This document shows, piece by piece, positions 8,071-17,362 of a stretch of DNA of 64,000 nt. The notes beneath the pieces are model-generated. The model had not been told where the DNA came from. It saw nothing but the letters and a program-made list of their open reading frames with translations, and did not search any database. The stretch's first letter is position 1. Each line of letters opens with the position of its first letter. Position numbers and translations under genes: made by a program. The stretch comes from Cesiribacter sp. SM1 (lineage in GTDB: Bacteria > Bacteroidota > Bacteroidia > Cytophagales > Cyclobacteriaceae): contig NZ_JAHXBU010000094.1 in the NCBI RefSeq assembly GCF_020178975.1, positions 1 to 64,000 of the forward strand. Direction: 5' to 3'.

Positions 8071-8196
8071 GAGTATAAAGGCCATTTCTTAATATAAATA
8101 TTATAATTTAATCTTAAACCGTAAAGGCATATGGTTAAATTATTTATAAGTTATATCCAAAACAACCTGCCAGGCTTTGCCGGGAATCAGCTGTTA

Positions 8197-9327
8197 CTAG
8201 TCCCTTAACAACGTTTGTTCATCTACAGGAACAGCCGTTCCTTTCTCTACATAAAAATATACTACCTCACTCTCTGATAAATCTTTGAATAAGCGGGCAG
8301 AACGCTCCGGCCGGGCATCCGTTACAAACAGTTGTCCGAAAGCATGGCCCGAGACAAGTTCCATTAACCTGGCCATCCGTCTATCATCAAGCTTATCAAA
8401 AATATCATCTAATAAAAGTATAGGCTTGAAGCCTTTGTGCTCACGCAGCAGATCGAACTGTGCCAGCTTTAGTGCTATCAGAAAGCTCTTTTGCTGACCC
8501 TGCGATCCGTACTTCTTCAAAGAAAAGCCATCGATCTCAAAGGCATAATCATCCCGGTGAACGCCTATGCGGGTTCGCTGCAGGGCAACATCACGCTGCA
8601 GGTTATCCTGCATTAGCTTCTCCGGGTTTGTATCATCTAAATTAGTCTCGTACCTGATAAAGACCTTTTCTTCGCCATCGGTAAGGTTGCGGTAGTGGTG
8701 TTCGAACAGAGGCATGTACTCCTGCATAAACAGCCGGCGCCGCTCCAGCAGGGGCAGCCCATACTGCAGCAACTGAAGCGTAAATGGCTCCAGCAGATCG
8801 TGTTGTACCCTGCCCTGGTCGGAAAAAGTTTTTAAGAGGCTGTTGCGTTGCTTGAGGGCATGGTTATAGCGCAGCAGGTTTTGCAGGTAGGGCGAATCGA
8901 TCTGTGAGAGTATGCCATCGAAAAACTTGCGGCGGGTTTCACTTCCCTCCCGGATCACATCTGTATCATTAGGGGCAATAAGAACAATAGGATAACGGCC
9001 AACGTGCTCGCTAAGCCGCTCATATTCTTTTCTGTTTCGCATCACCAGTTTACGCTGGCCCTGTTGCAGGCTACACTGCACAGTATCAACATTTTCCTCA
9101 CGTTTAAACCATCCGCGGATAACCATTAAGGCTTCTTCGTGCTTAATACTATGGGCATCGGTTGTATGAAAGGCGCTTTTAGTCAGGCTCAGGTAATAAA
9201 CAGCATCTAGCAGGTTGGTTTTACCACTGCCATTTGCGCCCACCAGACAATTGATGTCCGGCGAAAAATCCAGCGATAAGTCGGGATAATTTTTAAAGTT
9301 TAGCAATTCCAGCTTTTGCAGATGCAT
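8197..9327 (-). CDS. recF: DNA replication/repair protein RecF
   Basis: A 376-residue SMC-like ATPase that loads RecA at single-strand gaps together with RecO and RecR. The Walker A motif is GANGSGKT (30-37), the Walker B region is ILLLDDIFDKLD near residue 305, and the ABC-type signature segment KKYGSQGQQKSF lies just before it. Length is normal for the family. The gene is divergent from pdhA, with 157 bases between the start codons. Identification is secure. Confidence 0.96.
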   Translation of the reverse strand: MHLQKLELLNFKNYPDLSLDFSPDINCLVGANGSGKTNLLDAVYYLSLTKSAFHTTDAHSIKHEEALMVIRGWFKREENVDTVQCSLQQGQRKLVMRNRKEYERLSEHVGRYPIVLIAPNDTDVIREGSETRRKFFDGILSQIDSPYLQNLLRYNHALKQRNSLLKTFSDQGRVQHDLLEPFTLQLLQYGLPLLERRRLFMQEYMPLFEHHYRNLTDGEEKVFIRYETNLDDTNPEKLMQDNLQRDVALQRTRIGVHRDDYAFEIDGFSLKKYGSQGQQKSFLIALKLAQFDLLREHKGFKPILLLDDIFDKLDDRRMARLMELVSGHAFGQLFVTDARPERSARLFKDLSESEVVYFYVEKGTAVPVDEQTLLRD

Positions 9328-9484
9328 TAATTATTTTCTTCTATTGGGTTTTTCCCTTATTTTCGCACAACCCTGGCAACAGCATAAACATTTAGCTTTA
9401 TAATTGTTTTGCACAATAAGCAAAGCCTGCCAGTAAATACCCCTGCAGCCGCTATGGGGCGACAGCAGCAAATTGAGAAAACCT

Positions 9485-10525
9485 ATGGCAACAACAAAGA
9501 AGGCACCATCGAAAAAGACGGAAAATAACGGAGCTGAGGGCAGCTTCTCTAAAGAAACATACCTAACCTGGTTTGAGAGCATGCTCCTGATGCGCAAGTT
9601 TGAGGAAAAAGCAGGGCAGCTCTATGGCCAGCAGAAAATCCGCGGCTTCTGCCACTTGTACATTGGTCAGGAAGCCTGCGTTGCCGGCGCAGTTTCTGCA
9701 CTGGAAGAAGGCGACAAATATATAACCGCCTACCGCGACCACGCACATCCACTGGGGCTGGGCTCCGATCCTAAAGCCATCATGGCTGAATTGTATGGTA
9801 AGGCTACTGGTATCAGCAAAGGTAAAGGTGGCTCCATGCACATGTTCGATAAAGAAAAAGGATTTTTTGGCGGTCATGGTATTGTGGGCGGTCAGGTACC
9901 GCTGGGTACTGGTATTGCCTTTGCCGAAAAATATATGAAAACAGGCAAGCTGTGTATTTGCTACATGGGTGATGGCGCCGTACGCCAGGGTGCTTTCCAT
10001 GAGGCCCTTAACCTGGCCATGACCATGAAGCTACCGGTTATTTTTGCCATCGAAAACAACGGTTACGCCATGGGTACATCTGTAAAGCGTACCTCAAACG
10101 TAACAGAGCTTTACAAGCTGGGTTCGGCCTATGATATGCCAAGTGAGCCTGTAGATGCCATGAGTGTTGAGGAAGTGCATCACGCAGTAGCCAGGGCGGC
10201 AGAGCGTGCCCGCAATGGCGAGGGTCCTACCCTGCTTGAGTTCCGCACCTACCGCTACAAAGGTCACTCTATGTCAGATCCGGCCAAGTATCGCACTAAA
10301 GAAGAGCTTGAGGAGTACAAGTCCAAGGATCCGATTGAGCAGGTACGCATGACGATTCTAGAAAAAGGCTATGCCACCGAGGCCGATCTGGAAAAGATAT
10401 CTGACAAGATTAAGGAACAAGTAGCTGAATCAGTGAATTTTGCAGAAGAATCTCCGTGGCCAGATGCGTCTGAGGCCTTTATAGACGTTTATGTACAGGA
10501 AGACTATCCCTTCATTAATGATTAA
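9485..10525 (+). CDS. pdhA: Pyruvate dehydrogenase E1 component, alpha subunit
   Basis: A 346-residue thiamine-diphosphate enzyme subunit that, with E1 beta, decarboxylates pyruvate and passes acetyl groups to lipoyl-E2. The TPP/Mg-binding motif runs from GDGAVRQG (162-169) to ENNGYAMGT (190-198). The conserved YRDHAHPL and SKGKGGSMHMF blocks are present. I start it at the ATG at 9485; the TTG at 9473 in the same frame is less likely. The lysine-rich N-terminus (MATTKKAPSKK) is typical of Bacteroidota PdhA. E1 beta is not adjacent and must be elsewhere. Confidence 0.95.
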   Translation: MATTKKAPSKKTENNGAEGSFSKETYLTWFESMLLMRKFEEKAGQLYGQQKIRGFCHLYIGQEACVAGAVSALEEGDKYITAYRDHAHPLGLGSDPKAIMAELYGKATGISKGKGGSMHMFDKEKGFFGGHGIVGGQVPLGTGIAFAEKYMKTGKLCICYMGDGAVRQGAFHEALNLAMTMKLPVIFAIENNGYAMGTSVKRTSNVTELYKLGSAYDMPSEPVDAMSVEEVHHAVARAAERARNGEGPTLLEFRTYRYKGHSMSDPAKYRTKEELEEYKSKDPIEQVRMTILEKGYATEADLEKISDKIKEQVAESVNFAEESPWPDASEAFIDVYVQEDYPFIND

Positions 10526-10558
10526 TAAAATATTTCTAAATAATTGAGGGATAATTAG

Positions 10559-10566
10559 TACATTTG
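10559..10566 (+). promoter_or_regulatory. -7 promoter motif for the TPR-ribH operon
   Basis: TACATTTG followed by CAGCC matches TAnnTTTG and lies 20 bases before the start codon at 10586. A TTTC lies about 22 bases upstream as a weak -33 element. Confidence 0.5.
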
Positions 10567-10585
10567 CAGCCTTAATTAGTTTGTA

Positions 10586-11296
10586 ATGGCAGTAAAACAA
10601 AGTAGACCGAACAAGCCGGAGCAAGAGCATGTGTATGAGAGCCCGGAGGCGCTTCGCGATCGTTTGGCTCGTGGCGAGTCTTTTATCGAAAAGAATCGTA
10701 AATGGGTTTTTATTCTGGGGGGTATAATCGCTTTGGTTATAGCAGGCCTTTTTGCTTACAACTATTGGCAGGACAGGCAGAGCCAGAAGGCACAGGAAGA
10801 AATGTTCCAGGCTCAGTTTTATTTTGAAGCCGACGATCTTGACCGCGCCCTGAATGGTGATGGTAACTATCCTGGCTTCCTGGAGATTGTAGATAACTAT
10901 GGCAGTACTGAAGCCGGTAACCTGGCTAAGTTTTATACAGGCCTGATTTACCTGAAAAAAGGTGAGTATCAGCAAGCCATTGATTATCTGGAAGATTTCA
11001 GCTCTGACGATCTCCTGGTGCAGGCACGTGCCTACGCACTTACCGGCGATGCCTACCTTGAACTTAAGCAGTATGACAAGGCTGCTGATCTATACACACA
11101 GGCTGCCAATTATAAAACTAATAAGTTCTTTTCTCCTATCTACCTGGAGAAAGCTGCTATTGCCCATGAGCTGGCTGGTAACAACCAGGCTGCTTTAGAG
11201 CGCTATACTGAAATTACTGAGAAGTATTATGGTGCCAATGAGTACGAGAATGCCCGAAAACAAAAGGCTAAACTCGAGGCTATGGCATCGAAATAA
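10586..11296 (+). CDS. TPR-repeat protein with N-terminal membrane anchor (YfgM-like)
   Basis: A 236-residue protein with a charged N-terminal 40 residues, one membrane helix (about 45-66) and a periplasm- or cytoplasm-facing array of tetratricopeptide repeats. Repeat cores such as FYTGLIYLKKGEYQQAIDYL and GDAYLELKQYDKAADLY are clear. The layout resembles YfgM/YbgF-type tetratricopeptide proteins that assist protein export or envelope assembly. Its own promoter and a terminator before ribH suggest a single-gene unit. Exact partner unknown. Confidence 0.82.
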   Translation: MAVKQSRPNKPEQEHVYESPEALRDRLARGESFIEKNRKWVFILGGIIALVIAGLFAYNYWQDRQSQKAQEEMFQAQFYFEADDLDRALNGDGNYPGFLEIVDNYGSTEAGNLAKFYTGLIYLKKGEYQQAIDYLEDFSSDDLLVQARAYALTGDAYLELKQYDKAADLYTQAANYKTNKFFSPIYLEKAAIAHELAGNNQAALERYTEITEKYYGANEYENARKQKAKLEAMASK

Positions 11297-11318
11297 GCTC
11301 TTTGTATAATAAATTTAC

Positions 11319-11362
11319 AAAAGGGATAAGGTGCCAGACACTTTATCCCTTTTTCTTTTTTA
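11319..11362 (+). terminator. Terminator between the TPR gene and ribH
   Basis: AAAAGGGATAA (11319-11329) pairs with TTATCCCTTTT (11343-11353) around a 13-base loop and runs into TTCTTTTTT. Confidence 0.85.
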
Positions 11363-11390
11363 AGCCCACAAGCAATCACCACTATACCCT

Positions 11391-11885
11391 ATGGCATCTT
11401 CTTTAAAAAACCTAAGCTCCTACAGCAGTAAGAACCTTGTTGACATTAGCCACAAGCGTTTTGGCATCATTGTTTCGGAGTGGAATGATGAAGTAACCGA
11501 AGCACTATATCATGGGGCCTATCAGACCCTGCTGGAGCATGGCGCCAGGGAAAAGAACATTATCAGCCAGACAGTACCAGGCAGTTATGAACTAAGCCTG
11601 GGAGCCCAATGGCTGGCAGAACGTTCCGATATCGATGCTGTTATCTGCCTTGGCTGCGTAATTCAGGGAGAAACCCGGCACTTCGACTTTATATGCGATG
11701 CCGTTGCCCATGGCATTACCAACGTAAGCTTAAAATACAACAAACCTGTAATATTTGGCGTACTCACCCCCGATACCCACCAGCAGGCACTGGACAGAGC
11801 CGGCGGAAAGCATGGCAACAAAGGCGATGAAGCCGCCATTACAGCAGTGAAAATGTTAGGCCTAAGACAAAACCTAGAACAATAG
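11391..11885 (+). CDS. ribH: 6,7-dimethyl-8-ribityllumazine synthase
   Basis: A 164-residue enzyme of riboflavin biosynthesis that condenses 5-amino-6-ribitylamino-uracil with dihydroxybutanone phosphate. Characteristic blocks are VPGSYELSLGA, GCVIQGETRHFDFI (with the catalytic His of the TxHFD motif) and the phosphate-binding NKPVIFGVLT. A short N-terminal extension of about 15 residues precedes the core. Only 4 bases separate it from lysC, so the two are probably co-transcribed although the pathways differ. Confidence 0.95.
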   Translation: MASSLKNLSSYSSKNLVDISHKRFGIIVSEWNDEVTEALYHGAYQTLLEHGAREKNIISQTVPGSYELSLGAQWLAERSDIDAVICLGCVIQGETRHFDFICDAVAHGITNVSLKYNKPVIFGVLTPDTHQQALDRAGGKHGNKGDEAAITAVKMLGLRQNLEQ

Positions 11886-11889
11886 CAAA

Positions 11890-13209
11890 ATGAGAGTAAT
11901 TAAATTCGGCGGCACCTCTGTTGGTAGCCCCGAGCGCATGAGCACCGTTGCAGAACTTACGCTGCAGCAACCACAGCCCGTAGTGGTTGTATTATCTGCC
12001 GTATCAGGTACTACCAATGCCCTGGTAGAAATGGCAGCCCTCGCCACAGAAGGCCGCCACAAAAAAGCCCTTATTCAGCTGGACCAACTGCAGGAGAAAT
12101 ACCTGGCTTTTGTACCTGAACTGCTCAAAACAGAAGCGGGCAAGCAGCAGGGCAATGATATTCTGAAGGACCACTTTGGCTGGCTGGAGCGCTTGCTTAG
12201 CAAGGAAGGCTTTGGCACCGTAGAGGAAAAAGAAGTACTGGCACAGGGAGAGCTGCTTTCTACGCGTTTATTCTCTGCTTTTCTGAAGGAGCGCGATATT
12301 AAATCTACCTTACTGCCTGCGCTTGATTTTATGCGCATAGACCAGTGGGGAGAACCCGAAATAGAAACTATTCGTGAGCTGGTATTGCCCCTGCTGGGCG
12401 AAAATCCAACAGGCATATACATTACCCAAGGCTATATTTGCCGCAACCACCGCGGTGAGATAGACAATCTCCGCAGGGGTGGCAGCGATTACACTGCTTC
12501 TCTGGTTGGGGCCGCCTTAAGAGCAGATGAGGTTCAGATCTGGACAGACATCAGTGGTATGCATAACAACGACCCGCGCGTAGTGGCCAACACAAAACCA
12601 CTGGCACATATGTCGTTCGATGAGGCCGCAGAACTTGCTTATTTCGGTGCAAAAATTCTGCACCCCAGCAGCATCCTGCCTGCCCAGAAATATAACATCC
12701 CCGTACGTTTGCTTAACACCATGAAGCCACAGGATGAGGGCACCCTGATCAGTGGAACAACAGAGGAAGCCGGCATTCGGGCCATTGCTGCTAAGGATGG
12801 TATCACAGCCGTAAAAATCAGGAGCGGCCGTATGCTGATGGCCTATGGCTTTCTACGCCGTGTGTTTGAGGTATTTGAGCAGCATCGCACTCCTATCGAT
12901 ATGATCACCACTTCTGAAGTGGCCGTTTCACTTACCATCGACGATGCTACCAATCTTGATGCCATCACCAAAGCCCTGGAAGCTTATGGCACTGTAGACG
13001 TCGACCGGGAGCAAACCATCATCTGCATGGCTGGCTACAACCTGATCAACCAGCGTGGTAAAGCAGCCCAAGCCCTCGAAGCCGTGCAGCACCTGCCCGT
13101 CCGCATGATTTCCTATGGCGGCAGCAGGCATAACCTGTCGCTGCTCATTCCATCGCAATACAAAACCGATGCCCTACAGAGTTTGCACAGGAGACTCTTT
13201 ACAGAGTAG
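11890..13209 (+). CDS. lysC: Aspartate kinase, monofunctional
   Basis: A 439-residue kinase that makes aspartyl-phosphate, the first step towards lysine, threonine and methionine. The nucleotide-binding KFGGTSVGS motif is at 5-13 and the GRGGSDYTA-type motif appears as RRGGSDYTA. Two C-terminal ACT-type regions (about 300-439) imply amino-acid feedback control. There is no homoserine dehydrogenase domain. A terminator follows. Confidence 0.94.
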   Translation: MRVIKFGGTSVGSPERMSTVAELTLQQPQPVVVVLSAVSGTTNALVEMAALATEGRHKKALIQLDQLQEKYLAFVPELLKTEAGKQQGNDILKDHFGWLERLLSKEGFGTVEEKEVLAQGELLSTRLFSAFLKERDIKSTLLPALDFMRIDQWGEPEIETIRELVLPLLGENPTGIYITQGYICRNHRGEIDNLRRGGSDYTASLVGAALRADEVQIWTDISGMHNNDPRVVANTKPLAHMSFDEAAELAYFGAKILHPSSILPAQKYNIPVRLLNTMKPQDEGTLISGTTEEAGIRAIAAKDGITAVKIRSGRMLMAYGFLRRVFEVFEQHRTPIDMITTSEVAVSLTIDDATNLDAITKALEAYGTVDVDREQTIICMAGYNLINQRGKAAQALEAVQHLPVRMISYGGSRHNLSLLIPSQYKTDALQSLHRRLFTE

Positions 13210-13234
13210 AATAAAACCTGCTTTAGAAGCAAAG

Positions 13235-13266
13235 AAAGGACTGCCAATCAGCAGCCCTTTTTTTTG
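13235..13266 (+). terminator. Terminator after lysC
   Basis: AAAGGACTGC pairs with GCAGCCCTTT (one A-C mismatch) around a CAATCA loop, followed by a run of T to 13265. Confidence 0.8.
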
Positions 13267-13361
13267 CTCATTACCTTGTGGGCCTGCAGCACCAACAGAC
13301 GATGCGAAGAAGATTGAACATCATCAGCTAAAGGACAAACGTTGCTCATAAGGCACAGGCA

Positions 13362-13390
13362 CAAAAAAGGCCCTGGAGTAACTCCAGAGC
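13362..13390 (-). terminator. Terminator of the polysaccharide cluster
   Basis: On the minus strand GGCTCTGGAG-TTA-CTCCAGGGCC is followed by six T. It lies downstream of the phosphoglycosyl transferase gene, the last gene of the minus-strand cluster, and faces the lysC terminator. Confidence 0.88.
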
Positions 13391-13449
13391 CTCTAAGTCA
13401 TGCATCTCTTATTCTTATAAAGCAGCCTTGGGGGCAGATTGCCAGCTGC

Positions 13450-14820
13450 TTATTTTCCTTTACCCTGGATCATCACCATGGCAGTCATAGCCATCACCCG
13501 GAGGTCAAGCGCCAGGGAAGCATTATCAATGTAAAGCAGGTCATAGCGCAAGCGCTTAAGCATTTCACTAACATTCTCTGCATAACCATACTTAACCTGA
13601 CCCAGAGAGGTAATACCAGGCTTAACACGTAACAGGCGCTTATAATGAGGCGATGTTTCAATGATCTGGTTGATCCAGTATTGTCTTTCCGGGCGAGGTC
13701 CTACAACTGCCATATCACCTTTCAGCACATTATAGAACTGTGGCAGCTCATCGATACGAGTTTTTCTCATAAACCTGCCCCAGCAGGTAATCCTGGGATC
13801 ATTGGTAGAAGAAAGCGCCGGTCCGAATTTCTCTGCATCAATACGCATACTTCGGAACTTATAGATATTAAACGGCTGCCCATCTTTACCAATCCTTTCC
13901 TGCACAAAGAACACCGGCCCTTTGGAAGTAAGCTTAATGATCATGGCCACCATCAGCAGAAAGGGGCTGATCACAGTTAACACGCAAAGGGAAAAAGCAA
14001 CATCGAAAGTACGCTTCAATACGCGGTTTTTCACCTCATCCAGTGGGATCGCTGTAATGTTAAGTACAGGAATATTATCGTAACGCTCAAGCTTAAAACC
14101 TTTCTGGGAGAAGCCCCTGAAGTCTGCAAGTAGTTTTACTTTGATAATATTCGCATCAGCGAAATCCAAAAGCTCTTTCACTTTAGTGTAACGTACATAG
14201 GGAAGGCAGCAGTAAATTTCATCGACCTCATTCTTCAGTGCATACTCTTTGAGATCATCCATCTTACCTAGGATACCCTGACCTGTTCTGTTGTTATCGA
14301 AAAAGCCCAAAAGCCTGTAGCCATATTCGGGATGTTCCTCAAAATGCCTTTTCAACTCTTCTGCGAGATCACCATAGCCCATCACAACCACGTTACGGAT
14401 ATTATATCCATAACTTCTGTAAGACTGGAGGGTGTAGTAGAAGGCAGCCTTCCATCCAAAGTCAATCAGTACAAGTAGTGCAAAAGTAAGAATGAGGTGT
14501 TCTCTGGAGTAGTCTACTCTTCTGCCGATGAAGAGAAACGCAGTAAGTACCAGTAGATGAATTACGATTAAGCTCAGCTGCCTGCGTAGTACCTTAGAGA
14601 GTACCTCGGTACGTGCAATCTGGAACGGCTTGTAAAGAGCAGTTAACACCAGCCAGCTGATGTTAAAAAAGTAAAACATCTCAGCATAAAGGTGATTCTC
14701 CAGAAATTCGGCATTGCCAAACTTCAGAAAGTAGGCTAAGATAAAGGCAAGGTTAAGACCTGCCAAATCACCCAGAATTTGAAATGAATTTAAGAACCTA
14801 GAGTACCTGTGCGCCGCCAT
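13450..14820 (-). CDS. Initiating undecaprenyl-phosphate sugar phosphotransferase (WcaJ/WbaP type)
   Basis: A 456-residue polyprenol-phosphate hexose-1-phosphate transferase that starts the repeat unit on the inner membrane. Four N-terminal membrane helices (about 16-33, 47-64, 82-99, 107-124) precede a nucleotide-binding-like central domain (about 140-250). A re-entrant helix (274-296) then leads into the bacterial sugar transferase domain with KFRSMR (321-326), the catalytic-type RIDELPQ (355-361) and GPRPE (374-378). It is the last gene of the minus-strand cluster and is followed by a terminator. The sugar transferred (glucose or galactose most often) cannot be read from sequence. Confidence 0.92.
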   Translation of the reverse strand: MAAHRYSRFLNSFQILGDLAGLNLAFILAYFLKFGNAEFLENHLYAEMFYFFNISWLVLTALYKPFQIARTEVLSKVLRRQLSLIVIHLLVLTAFLFIGRRVDYSREHLILTFALLVLIDFGWKAAFYYTLQSYRSYGYNIRNVVVMGYGDLAEELKRHFEEHPEYGYRLLGFFDNNRTGQGILGKMDDLKEYALKNEVDEIYCCLPYVRYTKVKELLDFADANIIKVKLLADFRGFSQKGFKLERYDNIPVLNITAIPLDEVKNRVLKRTFDVAFSLCVLTVISPFLLMVAMIIKLTSKGPVFFVQERIGKDGQPFNIYKFRSMRIDAEKFGPALSSTNDPRITCWGRFMRKTRIDELPQFYNVLKGDMAVVGPRPERQYWINQIIETSPHYKRLLRVKPGITSLGQVKYGYAENVSEMLKRLRYDLLYIDNASLALDLRVMAMTAMVMIQGKGK

Positions 14821-14928
14821 ATGCCTTCTGTTAGCTGTTACTTTTAAGGGCCTGCAAATTAACGAAGGATATAATGATTTCTTGTTCTCATTTGCTGAAA
14901 AAATTACATAACAATCTGCGACACAACA

Positions 14929-16071
14929 TCAATAGCCTTTTGTTATGAAATCCTGATATTTGATGGCTATGTACTCTTCTACCTGCTTTTCGAAACGTTG
15001 AGAACTAAACTTTTCGGCATGGGCTCGAATCTTAATCGGATCAAAACTTACCTTGCTTGCCTCAAAAACTTTAACCGCTTCTCCTATTGCTTTTGCAGTT
15101 TGCTCATAAAAGAACACCCCAGTATCCGGAGCCGATACTGTTTCCAGACTTCCACCTTTACCAAATGCAATCACAGGTGTTCCGCATGCCTGCGCCTCCA
15201 CTGGAATGATCCCAAAGTCTTCTTCGGCTGCAAAAATAAAAGCCTTAGCCCGCTGCATGTAGTACTTTAGCTGGTCGAAAGGTTGATAGCCCAGTAATTC
15301 AATATTTTTAGTAGCCCTGGCTTTGATTTTATCATAATCGGGTCCACTGCCAATCACTAACAGCTTTTTATCAGGCATTTGGCTGAATGCTTCTACAATG
15401 ATATCAATCTTTTTATAGGGCACCATTCTGGAGGCTGTCAGATAAAAATCCTCTTTATTTTCATGAAGTTTGAACGCATCCGTATCAACCGGTGGGTAAA
15501 TCACATCGGCCTCACGGCGATACACTTTGTTGATACGTCTCGCTATAAATTGGGAGTTTGCAACAAAATGGTCTACTCGGTTGGTACTGATAATATCCCA
15601 GCTACGCATTCTGTGAAGCAAATATTTAGCCAACCAGCCTTTCATACCGCTGTTCAGACCAGCCTCCTCCAGATATTGATAGTACAGATCCCAGGCATAG
15701 CGCATGGGCGAGTGGCAGTAACAAATATGCAGCTGATTGCTATGCGTTAGCACTCCTTTGGAGACCGAAGTGGAAGAAGACAAGATCAGATCGTACTCTG
15801 TAAGATTAAACTGCTCCACCGCCAGCGGGAACAGGGGCAAAAACTTACGGTGATTTGATTTAGCCGTTGGCAGTTTCTGGATAAAACTGGTGTGCGCATG
15901 TTTGCCTTGCAACATGCGCTGCCTGTACTCATCAGAAAAGAAATCGATCAGGGAAAAAAGCTCAAAATTAGGGTTAACATTCAGAAAGGACTGTACACAC
16001 TTTTCAGCGCCACCTTCTGTAATAAGCCAATCATGCACCAGGGCTGCCTTATATTCTTTAAGATCAATCAT
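14929..16071 (-). CDS. Glycosyltransferase family 4
   Basis: A 380-residue GT-B fold enzyme. The N-terminal half has the acceptor-side motif LVHDWLITEGGAEK and CYCHSPMRYAWD, seen in WbaZ/WbnH-like mannosyl- and related transferases. The C-terminal half carries the donor-binding E-x7-E motif (EDFGIIPVEAQACGTP) and the GKGGSLETV segment. It should add one sugar of the repeat unit on the cytoplasmic face. Specificity is not predictable. It lies 46 bases downstream of the ligase-like gene in the same transcription unit. Confidence 0.9.
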   Translation of the reverse strand: MIDLKEYKAALVHDWLITEGGAEKCVQSFLNVNPNFELFSLIDFFSDEYRQRMLQGKHAHTSFIQKLPTAKSNHRKFLPLFPLAVEQFNLTEYDLILSSSTSVSKGVLTHSNQLHICYCHSPMRYAWDLYYQYLEEAGLNSGMKGWLAKYLLHRMRSWDIISTNRVDHFVANSQFIARRINKVYRREADVIYPPVDTDAFKLHENKEDFYLTASRMVPYKKIDIIVEAFSQMPDKKLLVIGSGPDYDKIKARATKNIELLGYQPFDQLKYYMQRAKAFIFAAEEDFGIIPVEAQACGTPVIAFGKGGSLETVSAPDTGVFFYEQTAKAIGEAVKVFEASKVSFDPIKIRAHAEKFSSQRFEKQVEEYIAIKYQDFITKGY

Positions 16072-16117
16072 TTATGGAGGAAATAACTTTTACATGACTT
16101 TTACCAGTGATTACCGA

Positions 16118-17362
16118 TTAGAACCAGTCGCTTCTATCACTCTTTGAAAACTTAAGCAAGATGTAAAAATACATAAAGAAGGTAATTCCTGCCTGTCTGC
16201 TCAATAATTCCTCGGTTTGAAAGCAGATCAGACTAAAGATTAGAAACATTGCTAGCAGGAAGTTTCTTTCTCTGTAAGAGAACCAGAGCCCGACAACAAA
16301 AATGGCTAAGAGCAAAAACAGACCAGGAAGCCCTGTTTTTACCCATACTCCTAAAAATTGGTTGTGGGTGTTGTAGTCTATCTGCCGATAGGCATCTGTT
16401 GGTAAAGTATGCAGGCAATTATTCAATACACTTTGTGCATCGCCAACACCTGTACCTAAAAAATAATGATCTTCTAGAATTTCTTTTGTACAATGAAAGA
16501 TTCCCACACGAAGGTTTGTAGAATTGAAATGCTCGCCCTCCGGTAGCTCATATTTTGTTTCGATTGTCTCTAAAGCTCTTTGTCGTATGGTAGGAATAGC
16601 AATTATTGACAGAACCAGAATACCCAGGACTACAGCAACCAACATCAGTTTCTTCAGTAAGCTCCACTGTGCAACAAGCAGTTGAAAAAATAGAGTAACA
16701 ACGAAAGCAATCATTGGCATTCTTGCAGCTAAGAGCATACTTACTCCAATAAACACCACTATGATGAATGCCTTACCTAATATTTGAAAAAATGTACTTT
16801 TTCTGCTGGAAAGCTGATCGATACAGATGATTCCTGCAAAAAGTATAAAAGTTGATAAGTAGGTAGGATGTGTACCTGTAATTTGCTCTGCATATTGTCG
16901 CTTTTGAATTTCTTCAAAGTGCGGAGGAACAGATGGATCGCTTTCATAGGAAAAGATATACATGCCAAGGAGATAGCACGCAAGTAAAAAGCATGCCGCC
17001 ACGTAGACTGTTAGAGCAATATCAAAATGCTTATTTTTCAGCTGCAGCTTATTCCAGAAAAGCATAAGTGGAAACACTGCGAGTGGTACACTTTTTTCGA
17101 TTACGAACAAACCAGCGGGGAGATTATCTGTATATACTAAGGATGCTGTAAACATTAGAAAAAGGCCGATTGGCAGCATCCAATATATTAGATCCGATCT
17201 TTTACCTGCATTTCCATAAAGCCCTGCAGCAAATGTTACCACACACCATATAATGGTGAAATTACTTCTTAAGGAAACAGATAAAATGGGAAATAAAGCC
17301 AGTGCAATAGTACTCCAAGAGAAATAGTCTGGCAGCTTTGAAGCCTTAAATATTTTCAGCAA
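16118..17362 (-). CDS. O-antigen ligase / polymerase family membrane protein
   Basis: A 414-residue multi-pass protein with about 10-12 membrane helices. It contains a large periplasmic loop around residues 255-325 with the D-Y-N-T-H-N-Q-F-L-G motif, the signature of the Wzy_C (PF04932) family shared by WaaL ligases and some Wzy polymerases. It probably transfers or polymerises the lipid-linked glycan. The start is TTG at 17362, overlapping the upstream glycosyltransferase by 17 bases; no nearby ATG exists. Ligase versus polymerase cannot be settled by eye. Confidence 0.8.
   Translation of the reverse strand: MLKIFKASKLPDYFSWSTIALALFPILSVSLRSNFTIIWCVVTFAAGLYGNAGKRSDLIYWMLPIGLFLMFTASLVYTDNLPAGLFVIEKSVPLAVFPLMLFWNKLQLKNKHFDIALTVYVAACFLLACYLLGMYIFSYESDPSVPPHFEEIQKRQYAEQITGTHPTYLSTFILFAGIICIDQLSSRKSTFFQILGKAFIIVVFIGVSMLLAARMPMIAFVVTLFFQLLVAQWSLLKKLMLVAVVLGILVLSIIAIPTIRQRALETIETKYELPEGEHFNSTNLRVGIFHCTKEILEDHYFLGTGVGDAQSVLNNCLHTLPTDAYRQIDYNTHNQFLGVWVKTGLPGLFLLLAIFVVGLWFSYRERNFLLAMFLIFSLICFQTEELLSRQAGITFFMYFYILLKFSKSDRSDWF

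Noticed and set aside
9331-9597. An 88-codon minus-strand frame between recF and pdhA
   Set aside because: It overlaps the start of pdhA and has no protein-family features.
10430-10975. A 181-codon minus-strand frame spanning the pdhA-TPR gap
   Set aside because: It overlaps two clear genes and the promoter of one of them, and looks like a shadow of their codon bias.
17346-17362. Frameshift joining the glycosyltransferase and the ligase-like gene
   Set aside because: Each frame encodes a complete, well-formed protein; the 17-base overlap is ordinary translational coupling.
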